Shown here: positions 7,187 through 14,506 of the stretch, one piece after another
Position numbering within the stretch: position 1 is the stretch's first letter
How the letters are laid out: every line of letters begins with the position of its first letter
IMG/VR virus record: IMGVR_UViG_3300037245_000991
Location: 1-53,734 of that record
Length of the DNA: 53,734 bases
Reading direction: 5' to 3' (one strand)
DNA from: a virus
The notes under the pieces: generated by a model
The model's input: the letters and a program-made list of their open reading frames with translations, nothing else
Databases searched by the model: none
What the model was told of the DNA's origin: nothing
Program-made: the position numbers and the translations under genes

Positions 7187-9183
7187 TAGAACAGTTCTCT
7201 CCGCATCTCACGTTTATCCTTCGCTTCCTTCGTCTTCCGCTCATTCTCGTAGTACGCAAAACTCCCGAACGGTCGATCCACGGCATCCTCTGTGTTCCCG
7301 GCCTGTTGCTCCTTATACGCCAACACACACAGTCCCGCAGCAATCACGCGGTCGCCGTGGCGTTCCAAGGCCCCGGTCGAGATGTCGGCCTTCTTCGACG
7401 CGACGGCCCCCTTGCCCTTCTCGCGGAAGATGTAGTCGCACAACTCTTCGTGCAGTTCTTTATCACGGATCACCAACGCCTTATACTCACTCACATCTGA
7501 TAACCCACCACTCAGGGCAATCCCCAATTCGCCCAAAAGGGCGTCCTTGGTGTTCCCAGTCGCGTTCCAGCCGTACTTGTTGATCTTCTTCCTGGTCTTC
7601 GAGTCTTCCCGTCGCTGGGTGTAGACGTTCGTGTACCCTTGAAACGTAATCCGCTGGCCCATCATAGACCCACAACCACCTGTGCTCTCCCAGATCAGAT
7701 AGCAGTCGGCGATCCCACCTACCCAGATCGCCAAGGCCACCAGTTGATCGGCGAACTCCTCGGGCTTGGTATTGGCATCGACCCATGACCCGACCTGTTC
7801 GTGGGTGTTCACATCAACGATCACAGCGGCGGAGTTGGCCGATCCAAGCCCGTAGGACGGATCAGCCGCGATGATGTAGTTGTGCCTCTGGTCCGGCCTG
7901 CCGAACGGGAGTTCGCCCCACCAGCGAAACCGTTTGGCTCCCCGGCCTGGACAGAACACCATACTGTCCTCTACGACGCGGTCGTCATCCAGTTCGAAGA
8001 GGAGTTCTCCTTTGAGATCAGGGGGCCGAAGGTGTTTCTTTTTGATGTCGGCGAGGACCGCGTGGTCAAATGGAGCATCGCTGGCCCCTAGAGCAGTCCC
8101 ACAAACGTTACATTTGAAGTCTCGCACATCACCTTTACGTTCATCTTGCTGTCGATCGAACCACGGTGCTCTATGTGGTGACGGCACACCTTTAAGTCCA
8201 TCAGCGATAAACTGGACCCGTGTTTCTGTAGGACTCCACTCATCCACACTATCTAATATAAGTGCGGTAGACAAATCTTTATCTTTGTAATATGCCTCGT
8301 CAAGAATCTTATACTGTCCGGGTTCCGACGTATTGTATAAACCCATATTTTCGGTCGGGTTTTCATACCACATAAGAACAATATTTTTAACACTGGGTCG
8401 CAATAGTGCCTTGTTGAAGGAATGTTCTTGTCCGAGCCAATGCGTAGAACTGTATACAATACAAGGAGACACATCGTGGATCGACCCCTCGATGGCTTTA
8501 GCCGTACTGTGGTCAACACGACCGTATTCATCGAGAAGCATAGCCGTTGATCGGCTACCAGCACTGAAACTCTCATTCGTTGTCTCGCCGCTGATTCGAC
8601 TGTTGTTATAAGGAATGCGCATCAAGAGATGTGTACGATCAACATCCTTATTATAACCACATTGTTTTTTCCACCATGAGGGCAAATAAGTCATCACAGA
8701 GTCAGCTTTCGCAAATAGTGAATATAAATCACCTGACTTATCTACAAGTTTTTCCACCCTTGATCCGAGAATAAAATGGCTTAATTCTTCCAACAACGCC
8801 TTGGCCACAAACGTTTTGACACATATCTCTGACGCTCCTTCGCCACGATTCTTGTTAATACCGACATTGCGACCAGTGTCGATACATTCGACCAAATCTT
8901 CTACTGCTCGTATTTGGTTAGGCCGCAAATTAAAAGGTGGGTTTCGTTCAGACGGTTTTCTGGGTGGTCGAGGATCAAAGGTGAAGAACGACGTATTGAA
9001 CGCTATGGGGATGTACGCCCGACACATGCCGAGGAAAAAATCCTGTGCTTTCTGATCCGCAGAGAGATATTCATGCAGTTTGATTCTAAAGTCGCAGTTC
9101 TCGTACAGATCAGTCGGGATAATGTCGAAGAACGCCTGTGGTGAATCACAAAGAGCGAGAAGTTTGGCCATCTTCTTATTCAT
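7186..9183 (-). CDS. terL: Terminase large subunit
   Basis: 665 aa; the ATP-driven DNA packaging motor and headful or end-cutting nuclease. The N-terminal ATPase has a deviant Walker A (NKNRGEGAS, about 110-118, lacking the usual Lys before Ser/Thr) and Walker B with catalytic Glu (AMLLDE, 214-219). The C-terminal RNase H-like nuclease shows IIAADPSYG (Asp441) and LIWEST (Glu499) as metal ligands and a late GDRVIA segment. An extra CNVCG ... CPGRG Cys pair lies between the domains (about 358-414). The start ATGAATAA overlaps the small-subunit stop by 8 nt; the end overlaps portal. Confidence 0.95.
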   Translation of the reverse strand: MNKKMAKLLALCDSPQAFFDIIPTDLYENCDFRIKLHEYLSADQKAQDFFLGMCRAYIPIAFNTSFFTFDPRPPRKPSERNPPFNLRPNQIRAVEDLVECIDTGRNVGINKNRGEGASEICVKTFVAKALLEELSHFILGSRVEKLVDKSGDLYSLFAKADSVMTYLPSWWKKQCGYNKDVDRTHLLMRIPYNNSRISGETTNESFSAGSRSTAMLLDEYGRVDHSTAKAIEGSIHDVSPCIVYSSTHWLGQEHSFNKALLRPSVKNIVLMWYENPTENMGLYNTSEPGQYKILDEAYYKDKDLSTALILDSVDEWSPTETRVQFIADGLKGVPSPHRAPWFDRQQDERKGDVRDFKCNVCGTALGASDAPFDHAVLADIKKKHLRPPDLKGELLFELDDDRVVEDSMVFCPGRGAKRFRWWGELPFGRPDQRHNYIIAADPSYGLGSANSAAVIVDVNTHEQVGSWVDANTKPEEFADQLVALAIWVGGIADCYLIWESTGGCGSMMGQRITFQGYTNVYTQRREDSKTRKKINKYGWNATGNTKDALLGELGIALSGGLSDVSEYKALVIRDKELHEELCDYIFREKGKGAVASKKADISTGALERHGDRVIAAGLCVLAYKEQQAGNTEDAVDRPFGSFAYYENERKTKEAKDKREMRRELF

Positions 9184-9859
9184 TCAATGACTCCACGAAC
9201 TCCGTCTCGACAACCTCACCACCGAATGCTTTCAAAACTCCGGCACAGAACCCAGTGATCTCAGCTTTGGCATCGGCCTTGATCTCAACCGTCCGCTTGT
9301 CGATCTTGATCTCCTTGCGATCCATGAAGTACTCAGGCATCCGACTGGACAACAGACGAAAGAGTAGAGTTGAATCAGCGGACTGATGTTTCGGCTTCCT
9401 TCGTTTCTTGACAACCTTAAATTCTCCAGTCTCTGTTCCCTCTGCGTCCACCACTGGTTCAAGTTCTTCCTCTGTGTCTACCCAACTGTACCCAGTCGCA
9501 GCCTTCACTGCAACACGGATCAGATCGATGTCTGCTCGGGTCTTGGCAACCTCCAAGAACTCCGCCACAGACAGGCCCTGGGCTTTCAGTTCGGCCAACC
9601 AGTCCTCGCCGCACACTTCTGCACATCCAAGAATCACCCCGATGTCCGGTACTGTCCCACCCTCGCGGACGATGGCTTTAGTAATGAGAGCCAGATTCGT
9701 GGTCTCCTTGACCTTCCTCGTTCTGTTATGCTTCGCGGAGGTCCGTTTCTTCTGTGGCAGTCGCTTGGGTTTGTTCTTCTGTGGTCCCGTCTTGGGCGGG
9801 TTACTCACCCGAGCCAGGGCTCTGTTCAAATCAGTTGTCTTGGGGGATTTGGGGGGCAT
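9176..9859 (-). CDS. terS: Terminase small subunit
   Basis: 227 aa. A very basic, Pro/Lys-rich N-terminal 50 residues is followed by helical segments with an HTH-like part (TVPDIGVILGCAEVCGEDWL) and a C-terminal charged region (KVVKKRRKPKHQSADSTLLF, RMPEYFMDRKEIKIDKRTVE). The SADSTLLFRLL...MPEY phrase resembles small terminases or TerS-like phage DNA-binding proteins. Position immediately before terL, with overlap, fits. ATG at 9857-9859 forms a TGATG junction with the protease gene; a TTG one codon earlier is less likely. Confidence 0.8.
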   Translation of the reverse strand: MPPKSPKTTDLNRALARVSNPPKTGPQKNKPKRLPQKKRTSAKHNRTRKVKETTNLALITKAIVREGGTVPDIGVILGCAEVCGEDWLAELKAQGLSVAEFLEVAKTRADIDLIRVAVKAATGYSWVDTEEELEPVVDAEGTETGEFKVVKKRRKPKHQSADSTLLFRLLSSRMPEYFMDRKEIKIDKRTVEIKADAKAEITGFCAGVLKAFGGEVVETEFVESLNE

Positions 9860-10743
9860 CAATCAAATCCCGGCCACGCTTCGTACACGTCGTAGAGGTT
9901 GTCTTCCCACGATTGGCCCACCACTTCTCGCTCATAGCGATCCATTGCAAATAACAAAGAAATCATGGATATGTCTTTCACAAACACATCCACTGGAATA
10001 CAATAATGTACGTTGGGCTGTCGGCTCCCAACCCAAACACCAATAATCTTACCATCAAGAGTGAATAAAGGGCATCCGCTGTTACCGCCCCCACCTTCTG
10101 CTGTATTGCTGAACAAGATTGCCCATCGGTAATCAGGAGAACACCCAAAGTTTTCAAGATCGAGGTTCAAGGTTTGGATAATGCCCGTAGCAACTGCGTT
10201 AAAATGCCTCTTGCCCAATGTGCTGCCTATTGAATACACCCTCTGGCCCAACACACAATCCTTAATAGAACCGAGGCGAAGTGGAGTGAGTACAACCTTG
10301 TGTTCACCGAGAACAAAAGACCTCTCTTCTGTCCCACCTACCCAACCTACTCGCTCACAATCACCGGCTATACATGTGAGATCATCAATCCAAATATGGG
10401 CGACATCATTATCTTTATTGCTGTGCACTCTATTTGCCCGGACTTGATGACCGTCGTGTGTGGTTATCAGAACGTCCTCTATGTCGTTTACAACATGCCA
10501 CGCGGTCACAATATGTCGAGGTCCGACCACAAACCCACTCCCCTGCCGTGACGAGGCCTGGAGGTGAACGACGCCCTTGAGACTGGTCTGGACGAGGTCG
10601 GTGAAGTTCGGCTCTACGGCGGGTTGCGGATCAGGGTGATCGTAGACCAGACCCGTGATGAACCACGCTGCTATAACCAAGGTAGTCAATAACAACCCTA
10701 TCATCACTATATTCGCTATTTTATACACTCGCCACTCAGTCAT
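9859..10743 (-). CDS. Membrane-anchored trypsin-like serine protease
   Basis: 294 aa. One N-terminal transmembrane helix (about 10-33) anchors a chymotrypsin-fold protease domain. The triad is visible: His83 in AWHVV, Asp113 in KDNDVAHI, Ser222 in GGNSGCP, with GSGFVVGPRHIVT before the His as in HtrA/DegP-type enzymes. No PDZ domain follows. The short positive N-terminus (MTEWRVYK) makes topology ambiguous; the domain could be periplasmic or cytoplasmic. It lies between an SPFH gene (12 bp upstream) and terS (TGATG overlap), so all are co-transcribed. It could be a prohead protease, but chymotrypsin fold plus membrane anchor is unlike the usual S14/S49/U35 head proteases. Confidence 0.9.
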   Translation of the reverse strand: MTEWRVYKIANIVMIGLLLTTLVIAAWFITGLVYDHPDPQPAVEPNFTDLVQTSLKGVVHLQASSRQGSGFVVGPRHIVTAWHVVNDIEDVLITTHDGHQVRANRVHSNKDNDVAHIWIDDLTCIAGDCERVGWVGGTEERSFVLGEHKVVLTPLRLGSIKDCVLGQRVYSIGSTLGKRHFNAVATGIIQTLNLDLENFGCSPDYRWAILFSNTAEGGGGNSGCPLFTLDGKIIGVWVGSRQPNVHYCIPVDVFVKDISMISLLFAMDRYEREVVGQSWEDNLYDVYEAWPGFD

Positions 10744-10754
10744 CTCAGTCTCCT

Positions 10755-11285
10755 TTAGTCTATAGGCACTACCGACGTATCCCCTAGCACCCTGATGTTC
10801 CGTACCTTGCCTATGTCAGGCAAATACACCCGCATCAGCTTGATCCCCCATCCGCCCGCTGCTTCCCGCAGTCCCTTCCTGATCTCGGCCTTGATGGCCT
10901 CTCGGTCCTTCAACTCCTCGTAAGTGTGGGCCGAGACGAACTGCTCTATCACACCCCCAGCAACTGCTTCCAAACTCTTATCGAAGTTGTCGGTCTCGAA
11001 AATCGCCTTCTCAGCATCAGTGATCCGATAGAGGAGGGCTCCACGCACGGCCAGGTCCACCTCATCAGAGGTTGTGACTGACTGAGCCGCGAGCGTCAAA
11101 CCCTGTGTGGCCACATTCACCTTCACGAACTGGTGGATCAGAGGCCAATGGATATACCAACCGGGAGGTGTGGGGCTAACCCGACTCCCCAGCGTGATCC
11201 GCACTCCTGATTCATCAGGGTAGACGAAGTACAGTCGGGGTAGCCAACAGAACAGTAACTCGACCAGTTGGGTGATCCACGTCAT
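10755..11285 (-). CDS. SPFH / band-7 (stomatin-prohibitin-like) membrane protein
   Basis: 176 aa. A hydrophobic N-terminal segment (about 3-22) precedes an SPFH domain: YPDESGVRITLGSRVSPTPPG, then PGWYIHWPLIHQFVKVNVATQ, VTTSDEVDLAVRGALLYRI, the helical AGGVIEQFVSAHTYEEL and EIRKGLREAAGGWGIKLM, ending IGKVRNIRV. These are the successive elements of stomatin/HflK-HflC proteins; the long C-terminal coiled coil of cellular members is missing. Such proteins oligomerise on membranes and commonly pair with membrane proteases (HflKC with FtsH, stomatin with NfeD-type proteases). Here the next gene is a membrane-anchored serine protease, suggesting a functional pair. Confidence 0.88.
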   Translation of the reverse strand: MTWITQLVELLFCWLPRLYFVYPDESGVRITLGSRVSPTPPGWYIHWPLIHQFVKVNVATQGLTLAAQSVTTSDEVDLAVRGALLYRITDAEKAIFETDNFDKSLEAVAGGVIEQFVSAHTYEELKDREAIKAEIRKGLREAAGGWGIKLMRVYLPDIGKVRNIRVLGDTSVVPID

Positions 11286-11411
11286 CTCATAGTCCTAAAA
11301 GGACCGGAGGGCCGAGGGGCAGTCGTGCCCTACTCCGCCCGTCCGGTCTATACTGTACGCGCACGGGGTCTCGGCCTGTAAGCTGGACTCCCGTTATGAT
11401 CGCGGTTGTGG
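11286..11411 (-). promoter_or_regulatory. Structured leader or attenuator before SPFH gene
   Basis: Non-coding gap between a small gene and the SPFH gene. On the transcribed (-) strand a 7-bp outer stem (11348-11342 with 11308-11302, GACCGGA/TCCGGTC) encloses an inner hairpin GGGCA-CGAC-TGCCC (11330-11317). The outer stem is followed by CTTTT. This looks like a weak intrinsic terminator or attenuator. It is too short for a tRNA, and no T-loop motif is present. Confidence 0.45.
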
Positions 11412-11603
11412 TCATAGTAAACGCCCAGTCCGTTCAATCTCGTGGGCCTCTGAATCCTGCATCTGATGGGATATGATGCGGATCAGGTCATCTCTGGTAA
11501 ACTCTGTCAAGGGCACACCTCGATATGTCGGCATTTTACCTTCAGAAATATCTACTTCTTGTAGTAACATCTGCACTGCCCAAACCCGTTCTTTATCTGT
11601 CAT
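11412..11603 (-). CDS. Small protein, start of late operon
   Basis: 63 aa, mostly helical (MTDKERVWAVQMLLQEVDIS, LTEFTRDDLIRIISHQMQD). Strong GGAGACAGAGAG site before ATG. It overlaps the end of the preceding gene. Unknown function; probably among the first genes of the leftward block. Confidence 0.65.
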   Translation of the reverse strand: MTDKERVWAVQMLLQEVDISEGKMPTYRGVPLTEFTRDDLIRIISHQMQDSEAHEIERTGRLL

Positions 11604-11781
11604 CTCTCTGTCTCCTTTGTGATCTCATAACCCCGTCACATGTTCCGATATCCACCGGGCCCTCTATTCCTTGGTGCGCCACATGATGAGGAAACACTGG
11701 ATGCTTTTTGGTGTTGGTGCCGTCATCTATACTGCCGCACTTCACGCAGACCCAAAACCACTGCCCCAGTTCATCACTCAT
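11593..11781 (-). CDS. Small zinc-ribbon-like protein, first gene of the leftward block
   Basis: 62 aa with one clear CVKCG knuckle (12-16) and a later Cys (GTCDG), plus several His residues (KKHPVFPHHVAHQ) that could complete a metal site. ATG at 11779-11781 follows GGAGACAGAGAG. It is the last gene before the divergent control region, so it should be transcribed first in the leftward operon. Function unknown. Confidence 0.6.
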   Translation of the reverse strand: MSDELGQWFWVCVKCGSIDDGTNTKKHPVFPHHVAHQGIEGPVDIGTCDGVMRSQRRQRDDR

Positions 11782-12245
11782 CTCTCTGTCTCCAACTCAC
11801 TGCGTTCGTTCGGGTGTTCTTCCTGGAGGGATGTTGTGTCGTAAGCAAGCAACCGAAACGTCATCTGGTTACTACTCCGAACTATCGCGGGTTTTTAATC
11901 TCCTCTGCGACACGCCTCCCCAGGAAAAACGCACGTCCACTGTATATAGGCGAACGACCCACCCATTCAGTCGGACCTACCCCCCGTTCCTGACCCGTGA
12001 GTGCGGGTCGTCAAAAAATAAATATAATTTTTCTACAGAGAGGGCGAATATTGTTCTTGACAAGGGGCATCCTTAGTGTTTTCGGTGGAAAATCTGGCGT
12101 CCGGTCTCGCTGGCTATTCACCACCCCTACCAACCCGCCCACACACAAGCCCACCTCCCCCTACCCTCAGCACGACCCTCACAAGCCCTACACACGGCAC
12201 ACATAGGCGTGGCATGGATAAGGGCCGAGCGTACGCCAGGCCAAG

Positions 12246-12324
12246 CGCGTCCTATAACAGAGGGGTGTGTCAACGTGTACTCTCTTCCTCTTATGTGTGT
12301 GCGTATGTACACGCGTCCTATAAC
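12246..12324. repeat. 13-bp direct repeat CGCGTCCTATAAC, 66 bp apart
   Basis: CGCGTCCTATAAC occurs at 12246-12258 and 12312-12324. On the - strand each copy reads GTTATAGGACGCG, containing a TATAGG element that could be a leftward -10 box; the 12312 copy has GTGCAT 17 bp upstream. These could be paired late promoters or a regulator binding site. Confidence 0.45.
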
Positions 12325-12388
12325 CACATGCCCTAAGCCATGCACACACAATGGCTTACACCTATTTTCTTTTTATTTTATTTTGTTC

Positions 12389-12416
12389 TTGTATCTCTCT
12401 GATTGTATGTTATAGT
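12389..12416 (+). promoter_or_regulatory. Putative sigma70 promoter, rightward block
   Basis: TTGTAT (12389-12394), 16-bp spacer, TATAGT (12411-12416), ending about 40 bp before the first rightward start codon. It matches the bacterial housekeeping pattern at the expected place; not tested. Confidence 0.5.
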
Positions 12417-12454
12417 GTATGTAGGCAATGGTGCCTATGAGGAGTAGAGAGAAT

Positions 12455-12634
12455 ATGAAAGAGCAATTCGACGTACAAGATGTGATTGATGCAGGTTGCA
12501 CACTTGAGCCACTTGTTTGCCGATCATGCCAATCAACTAAGGTAATGTTCAATCAAGCAATAGGTGATGCGTATTGTGCCACTTGTGGTCACTGGCAATT
12601 AGGGTTAACCAAACCCAATCAGCTGAGGAGCTAA
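12455..12634 (+). CDS. Small zinc-ribbon protein, first rightward gene
   Basis: 59 aa with a clear Cys4 ribbon: CRSC (about 22-25) and CATC (about 41-44), in a form like many small phage host-takeover proteins. ATG at 12455 is preceded by GAGGAG with correct spacing; an upstream in-frame ATG at 12428 lacks such a site. As the first gene behind the early promoter it may act on host functions, but that is inference. Confidence 0.65.
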   Translation: MKEQFDVQDVIDAGCTLEPLVCRSCQSTKVMFNQAIGDAYCATCGHWQLGLTKPNQLRS

Positions 12635-12637
12635 ATC

Positions 12638-12718
12638 ATGACAACCTACACATACAACCGATGGTCGATCAGAAGTACGTTTTGGCTGGTGGTGGCCGCT
12701 TATGTGTCGTTGTGTTGA
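12638..12718 (+). CDS. Very small membrane peptide
   Basis: 26 aa, with a hydrophobic C-terminal stretch (FWLVVAAYVSLC). GAGGAG lies 8 bp before the ATG, and the gene starts 3 bp after the previous stop. Length and lack of homology make it tentative. Confidence 0.35.
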   Translation: MTTYTYNRWSIRSTFWLVVAAYVSLC

Positions 12719-12749
12719 ACGATCAAAGAGTAGATCAGGAGGAAGTGGG

Positions 12750-12908
12750 ATGAAAGTATTACCAGGGCTTAAAAACGTTGTTCGTGGTAACACAGCTGCA
12801 ACACAAGGCAGTCGGTTGTATTCAGGGCTCATGTGCCATCTTGCCCGTATGAACAAACCGCGGTGGATGAACAGAATCAATCAAAGACTGAAATGGACGA
12901 CAAGCTAA
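12750..12908 (+). CDS. Small basic protein
   Basis: 52 aa, strongly basic (MKVLPGLKNVVRGNTAATQG, MNKPRWMNRINQRLKW). AGGAGG precedes ATG at 12750. A longer in-frame start at 12702 lacks an equivalent site. Unknown function; possibly nucleic-acid binding from charge alone. Confidence 0.45.
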   Translation: MKVLPGLKNVVRGNTAATQGSRLYSGLMCHLARMNKPRWMNRINQRLKWTTS

Positions 12909-12992
12909 ACCCGCAAACCCGCAAACCGGGGCCATTGAGGCGGTCTCGGCTTATGGGTTTGTGCTGAATCAGAGAGTAGAGTAGGAGGTTAA

Positions 12993-13118
12993 ATGATGTG
13001 GAAAGTGCAATGGTGTAACAACTATGGGAAACTAGTAACGTTGGTTTTGTCAACTCGTACGATCATGAAGTGCTTAGCATACGATCACGATTATTATTAC
13101 AGTATTGAGCCTTGCTGA
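12993..13118 (+). CDS. Small hypothetical protein
   Basis: 41 aa, MMWKVQWCNNYGKLVTLVLS then a Tyr/Asp-rich end. TAGGAGG is well placed before ATG. Two hairpins follow directly after the stop. No recognised family. Confidence 0.45.
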   Translation: MMWKVQWCNNYGKLVTLVLSTRTIMKCLAYDHDYYYSIEPC

Positions 13119-13119
13119 A

Positions 13120-13154
13120 TACTACGGGGCGTAGTAGGTTGTACGTTTGTACAA
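13120..13154 (+). promoter_or_regulatory. Two adjacent hairpins after a stop codon
   Basis: Perfect inverted repeats TACTACG-GGG-CGTAGTA (13120-13136) and TTGTAC-GTTT-GTACAA (13139-13154). No T-run follows, so a classical terminator is unlikely. They could be an mRNA processing or stability element, or operator sites. Confidence 0.5.
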
Positions 13155-13198
13155 GGTGGAGTCTAGTCCCCTACATACAAGAAACAGGAGGCAGAACG

Positions 13199-13477
13199 AT
13201 GATTGTCAGAATCAGTACAGAACGCAAGCGTGTTAAATGGCTATGTGGTCTTATCAGCGAGTTTTTCGATGGGTTTACAGTCTACAAGACGACAGGCTAT
13301 TGGCAAGGTGTCCGTGAGAAGTCTATCGTATTTGAGATTGATACGCTGGGATTTTCCAGTACACAGACTCTGCTTCTCGATGCAAATATCAAAATGATAT
13401 GTCGCAAGATATGCGGTTATAACAGACAAGACGCGGTTCTTGTTCAGCGTATTGAATCAGAAACAGTATTATTGTAA
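13199..13477 (+). CDS. Hypothetical early protein
   Basis: 92 aa, mixed alpha/beta, with no membrane segment (MIVRISTERKRVKWLCGLIS...). AGGAGG lies before ATG at 13199; an upstream in-frame ATG at 13112 would run through the hairpin region and is rejected. Unknown function. Confidence 0.6.
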   Translation: MIVRISTERKRVKWLCGLISEFFDGFTVYKTTGYWQGVREKSIVFEIDTLGFSSTQTLLLDANIKMICRKICGYNRQDAVLVQRIESETVLL

Positions 13478-13491
13478 AAGAGGATAAAACT

Positions 13492-13728
13492 ATGTTTTTA
13501 GTACTCAAACGTTTTCCAATGGACGATGTACCAATAGGACTGTGTAAAACCAAACGCGAGGCATTGGCTCTGATAATAAAGGATCAAAGTAACGACACAT
13601 TTATGACAAACGAACAGAGTAAACTCATGCAGTTGGACGCCGGTTTAGCATATTGTGGTGCGTATTTACTCGTAGAGTTTAACAAAACAGGCGAACCAAT
13701 CAAGAGTTCAGTGGAGGTAACACAATGA
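13492..13728 (+). CDS. Hypothetical early protein
   Basis: 78 aa, MFLVLKRFPMDDVPIGLCKT; a compact alpha/beta protein. Its stop overlaps the next start (ATGA), supporting a real gene in an operon. No recognised family. Confidence 0.6.
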   Translation: MFLVLKRFPMDDVPIGLCKTKREALALIIKDQSNDTFMTNEQSKLMQLDAGLAYCGAYLLVEFNKTGEPIKSSVEVTQ

Positions 13729-13844
13729 AACAACCAGATCAGAATCAGAAGAACGTCAAGAAATGCCCGAAATGTGGTGATACTATGGGTATAAACGCCA
13801 AAGGTAAGCCTGTTTGTATTTGCCAGCTTGAACACGGCAAGTAG
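13725..13844 (+). CDS. Very small zinc-knuckle protein
   Basis: 39 aa with CPKCG (14-18) and CIC (31-33), a minimal Cys4 motif in a Lys/Gln-rich chain. GGAGG precedes the ATG, which overlaps the upstream stop. Function unknown. Confidence 0.5.
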   Translation: MKQPDQNQKNVKKCPKCGDTMGINAKGKPVCICQLEHGK

Positions 13845-13895
13845 AATGCCAAAATGACAGAGAATCAGGGAACCAGAGTATAAGAGGAGCTTATA

Positions 13896-14423
13896 ATGAG
13901 AGAAGACACAGTAACAACCAAAGTTTACAAATTCGATGAACTATCAGACGAGGCAAAAGAAACGACAATAGAGAAGCTGTACAACGTGAACGTCGATTAT
14001 GACTGGTGGGAATGCACCTACGAAGACGCGAGAACGATTGCGCTAACCCTCGAAGGGTTTGACCTTGACCGAAATCGCCATGCTACTGGCAAATGGCAAG
14101 AAGACGCGGAGGCCAGTGCAAACGCTATTCTTGAGAATCACGGAGAATCGTGTGAGACACACAAAGACGCTACAGAGTTTCTGTTTGCCATTGGTGAGGC
14201 AGCAATGGTGTTTGAAGCAAAAGACGACTACGATCCTGAATATGAGGAGTTCGACGAAACATACGAATACGAAACACTTTGCGCCGAGTTCCTCAAGACC
14301 ATACTGGAGGATTATTCGATTATGCTCCAAAAGGAATCCGAGTATTTACAATCAGAAGAGGCAATTATCGAGACAATTAAAGCAAACGAGTACGAGTTCA
14401 CAGTTGACGGAATTATGTATTGA
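13896..14423 (+). CDS. Acidic conserved phage protein (KFDELSDEAKE family)
   Basis: 175 aa, very acidic, helical. The N-terminal phrase YKFDELSDEAKETTIEKL followed by VDYDWWECTYEDA is a pattern I recall in many phage and prophage early genes of unknown function, occasionally auto-annotated as an antitoxin without proof. The C-terminal part is Glu/Tyr-rich (EYEEFDETYEYETLC). High negative charge could mimic DNA, a property of some anti-restriction proteins, but this is speculative. AGGAG precedes ATG. Confidence 0.75.
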   Translation: MREDTVTTKVYKFDELSDEAKETTIEKLYNVNVDYDWWECTYEDARTIALTLEGFDLDRNRHATGKWQEDAEASANAILENHGESCETHKDATEFLFAIGEAAMVFEAKDDYDPEYEEFDETYEYETLCAEFLKTILEDYSIMLQKESEYLQSEEAIIETIKANEYEFTVDGIMY

Positions 14424-14430
14424 GTAGTCT

Positions 14431-14447
14431 AGACTGTCGGACAGTCT
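14431..14447. promoter_or_regulatory. Palindrome, possible operator
   Basis: AGACTGTC-G-GACAGTCT, a perfect 8-bp inverted repeat with one central base, 8 bp after a stop codon. It is followed by a looser CTGTCTGGCGGTCTG. It could be a dimeric repressor site or short hairpin. Confidence 0.45.
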
Positions 14448-14506
14448 CACACCTGTCTGGCGGTCTGTACTAACGCGAAGCCGATCAGAATAATGGAGAA
14501 ACGACG

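Larger units (their letters stand above)
11782..12454. promoter_or_regulatory. Divergent control region, non-coding
   Basis: About 670 bp without a convincing gene between the divergent blocks. It contains an AT-rich patch near 12015-12060, an 86-bp tract (12119-12204) nearly free of G on the + strand (C/A-rich), a 13-bp direct repeat (12246 and 12312), a GT-rich stretch with TGTACA near 12305-12312, and a likely rightward promoter at 12389-12416. It is the best candidate for transcription control and possibly replication initiation. Confidence 0.6.

Noticed and set aside
11302-11348. Possible tRNA (7-bp GACCGGA/TCCGGTC stem)
   Set aside because: The folded unit is only 47 nt, with no anticodon arm or T-loop motif; better read as an attenuator-like hairpin. 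I saw no tRNA elsewhere in the window.
12057-12062. Perfect TTGACA in the control region as an early promoter
   Set aside because: No acceptable -10 box lies 16-18 bp downstream on the + strand.
12076-12351. Open frames on both strands in the control region
   Set aside because: They cross low-complexity C/A-rich and repeat sequence, lack ribosome sites, and their products are Pro/Thr- or Arg-rich nonsense.
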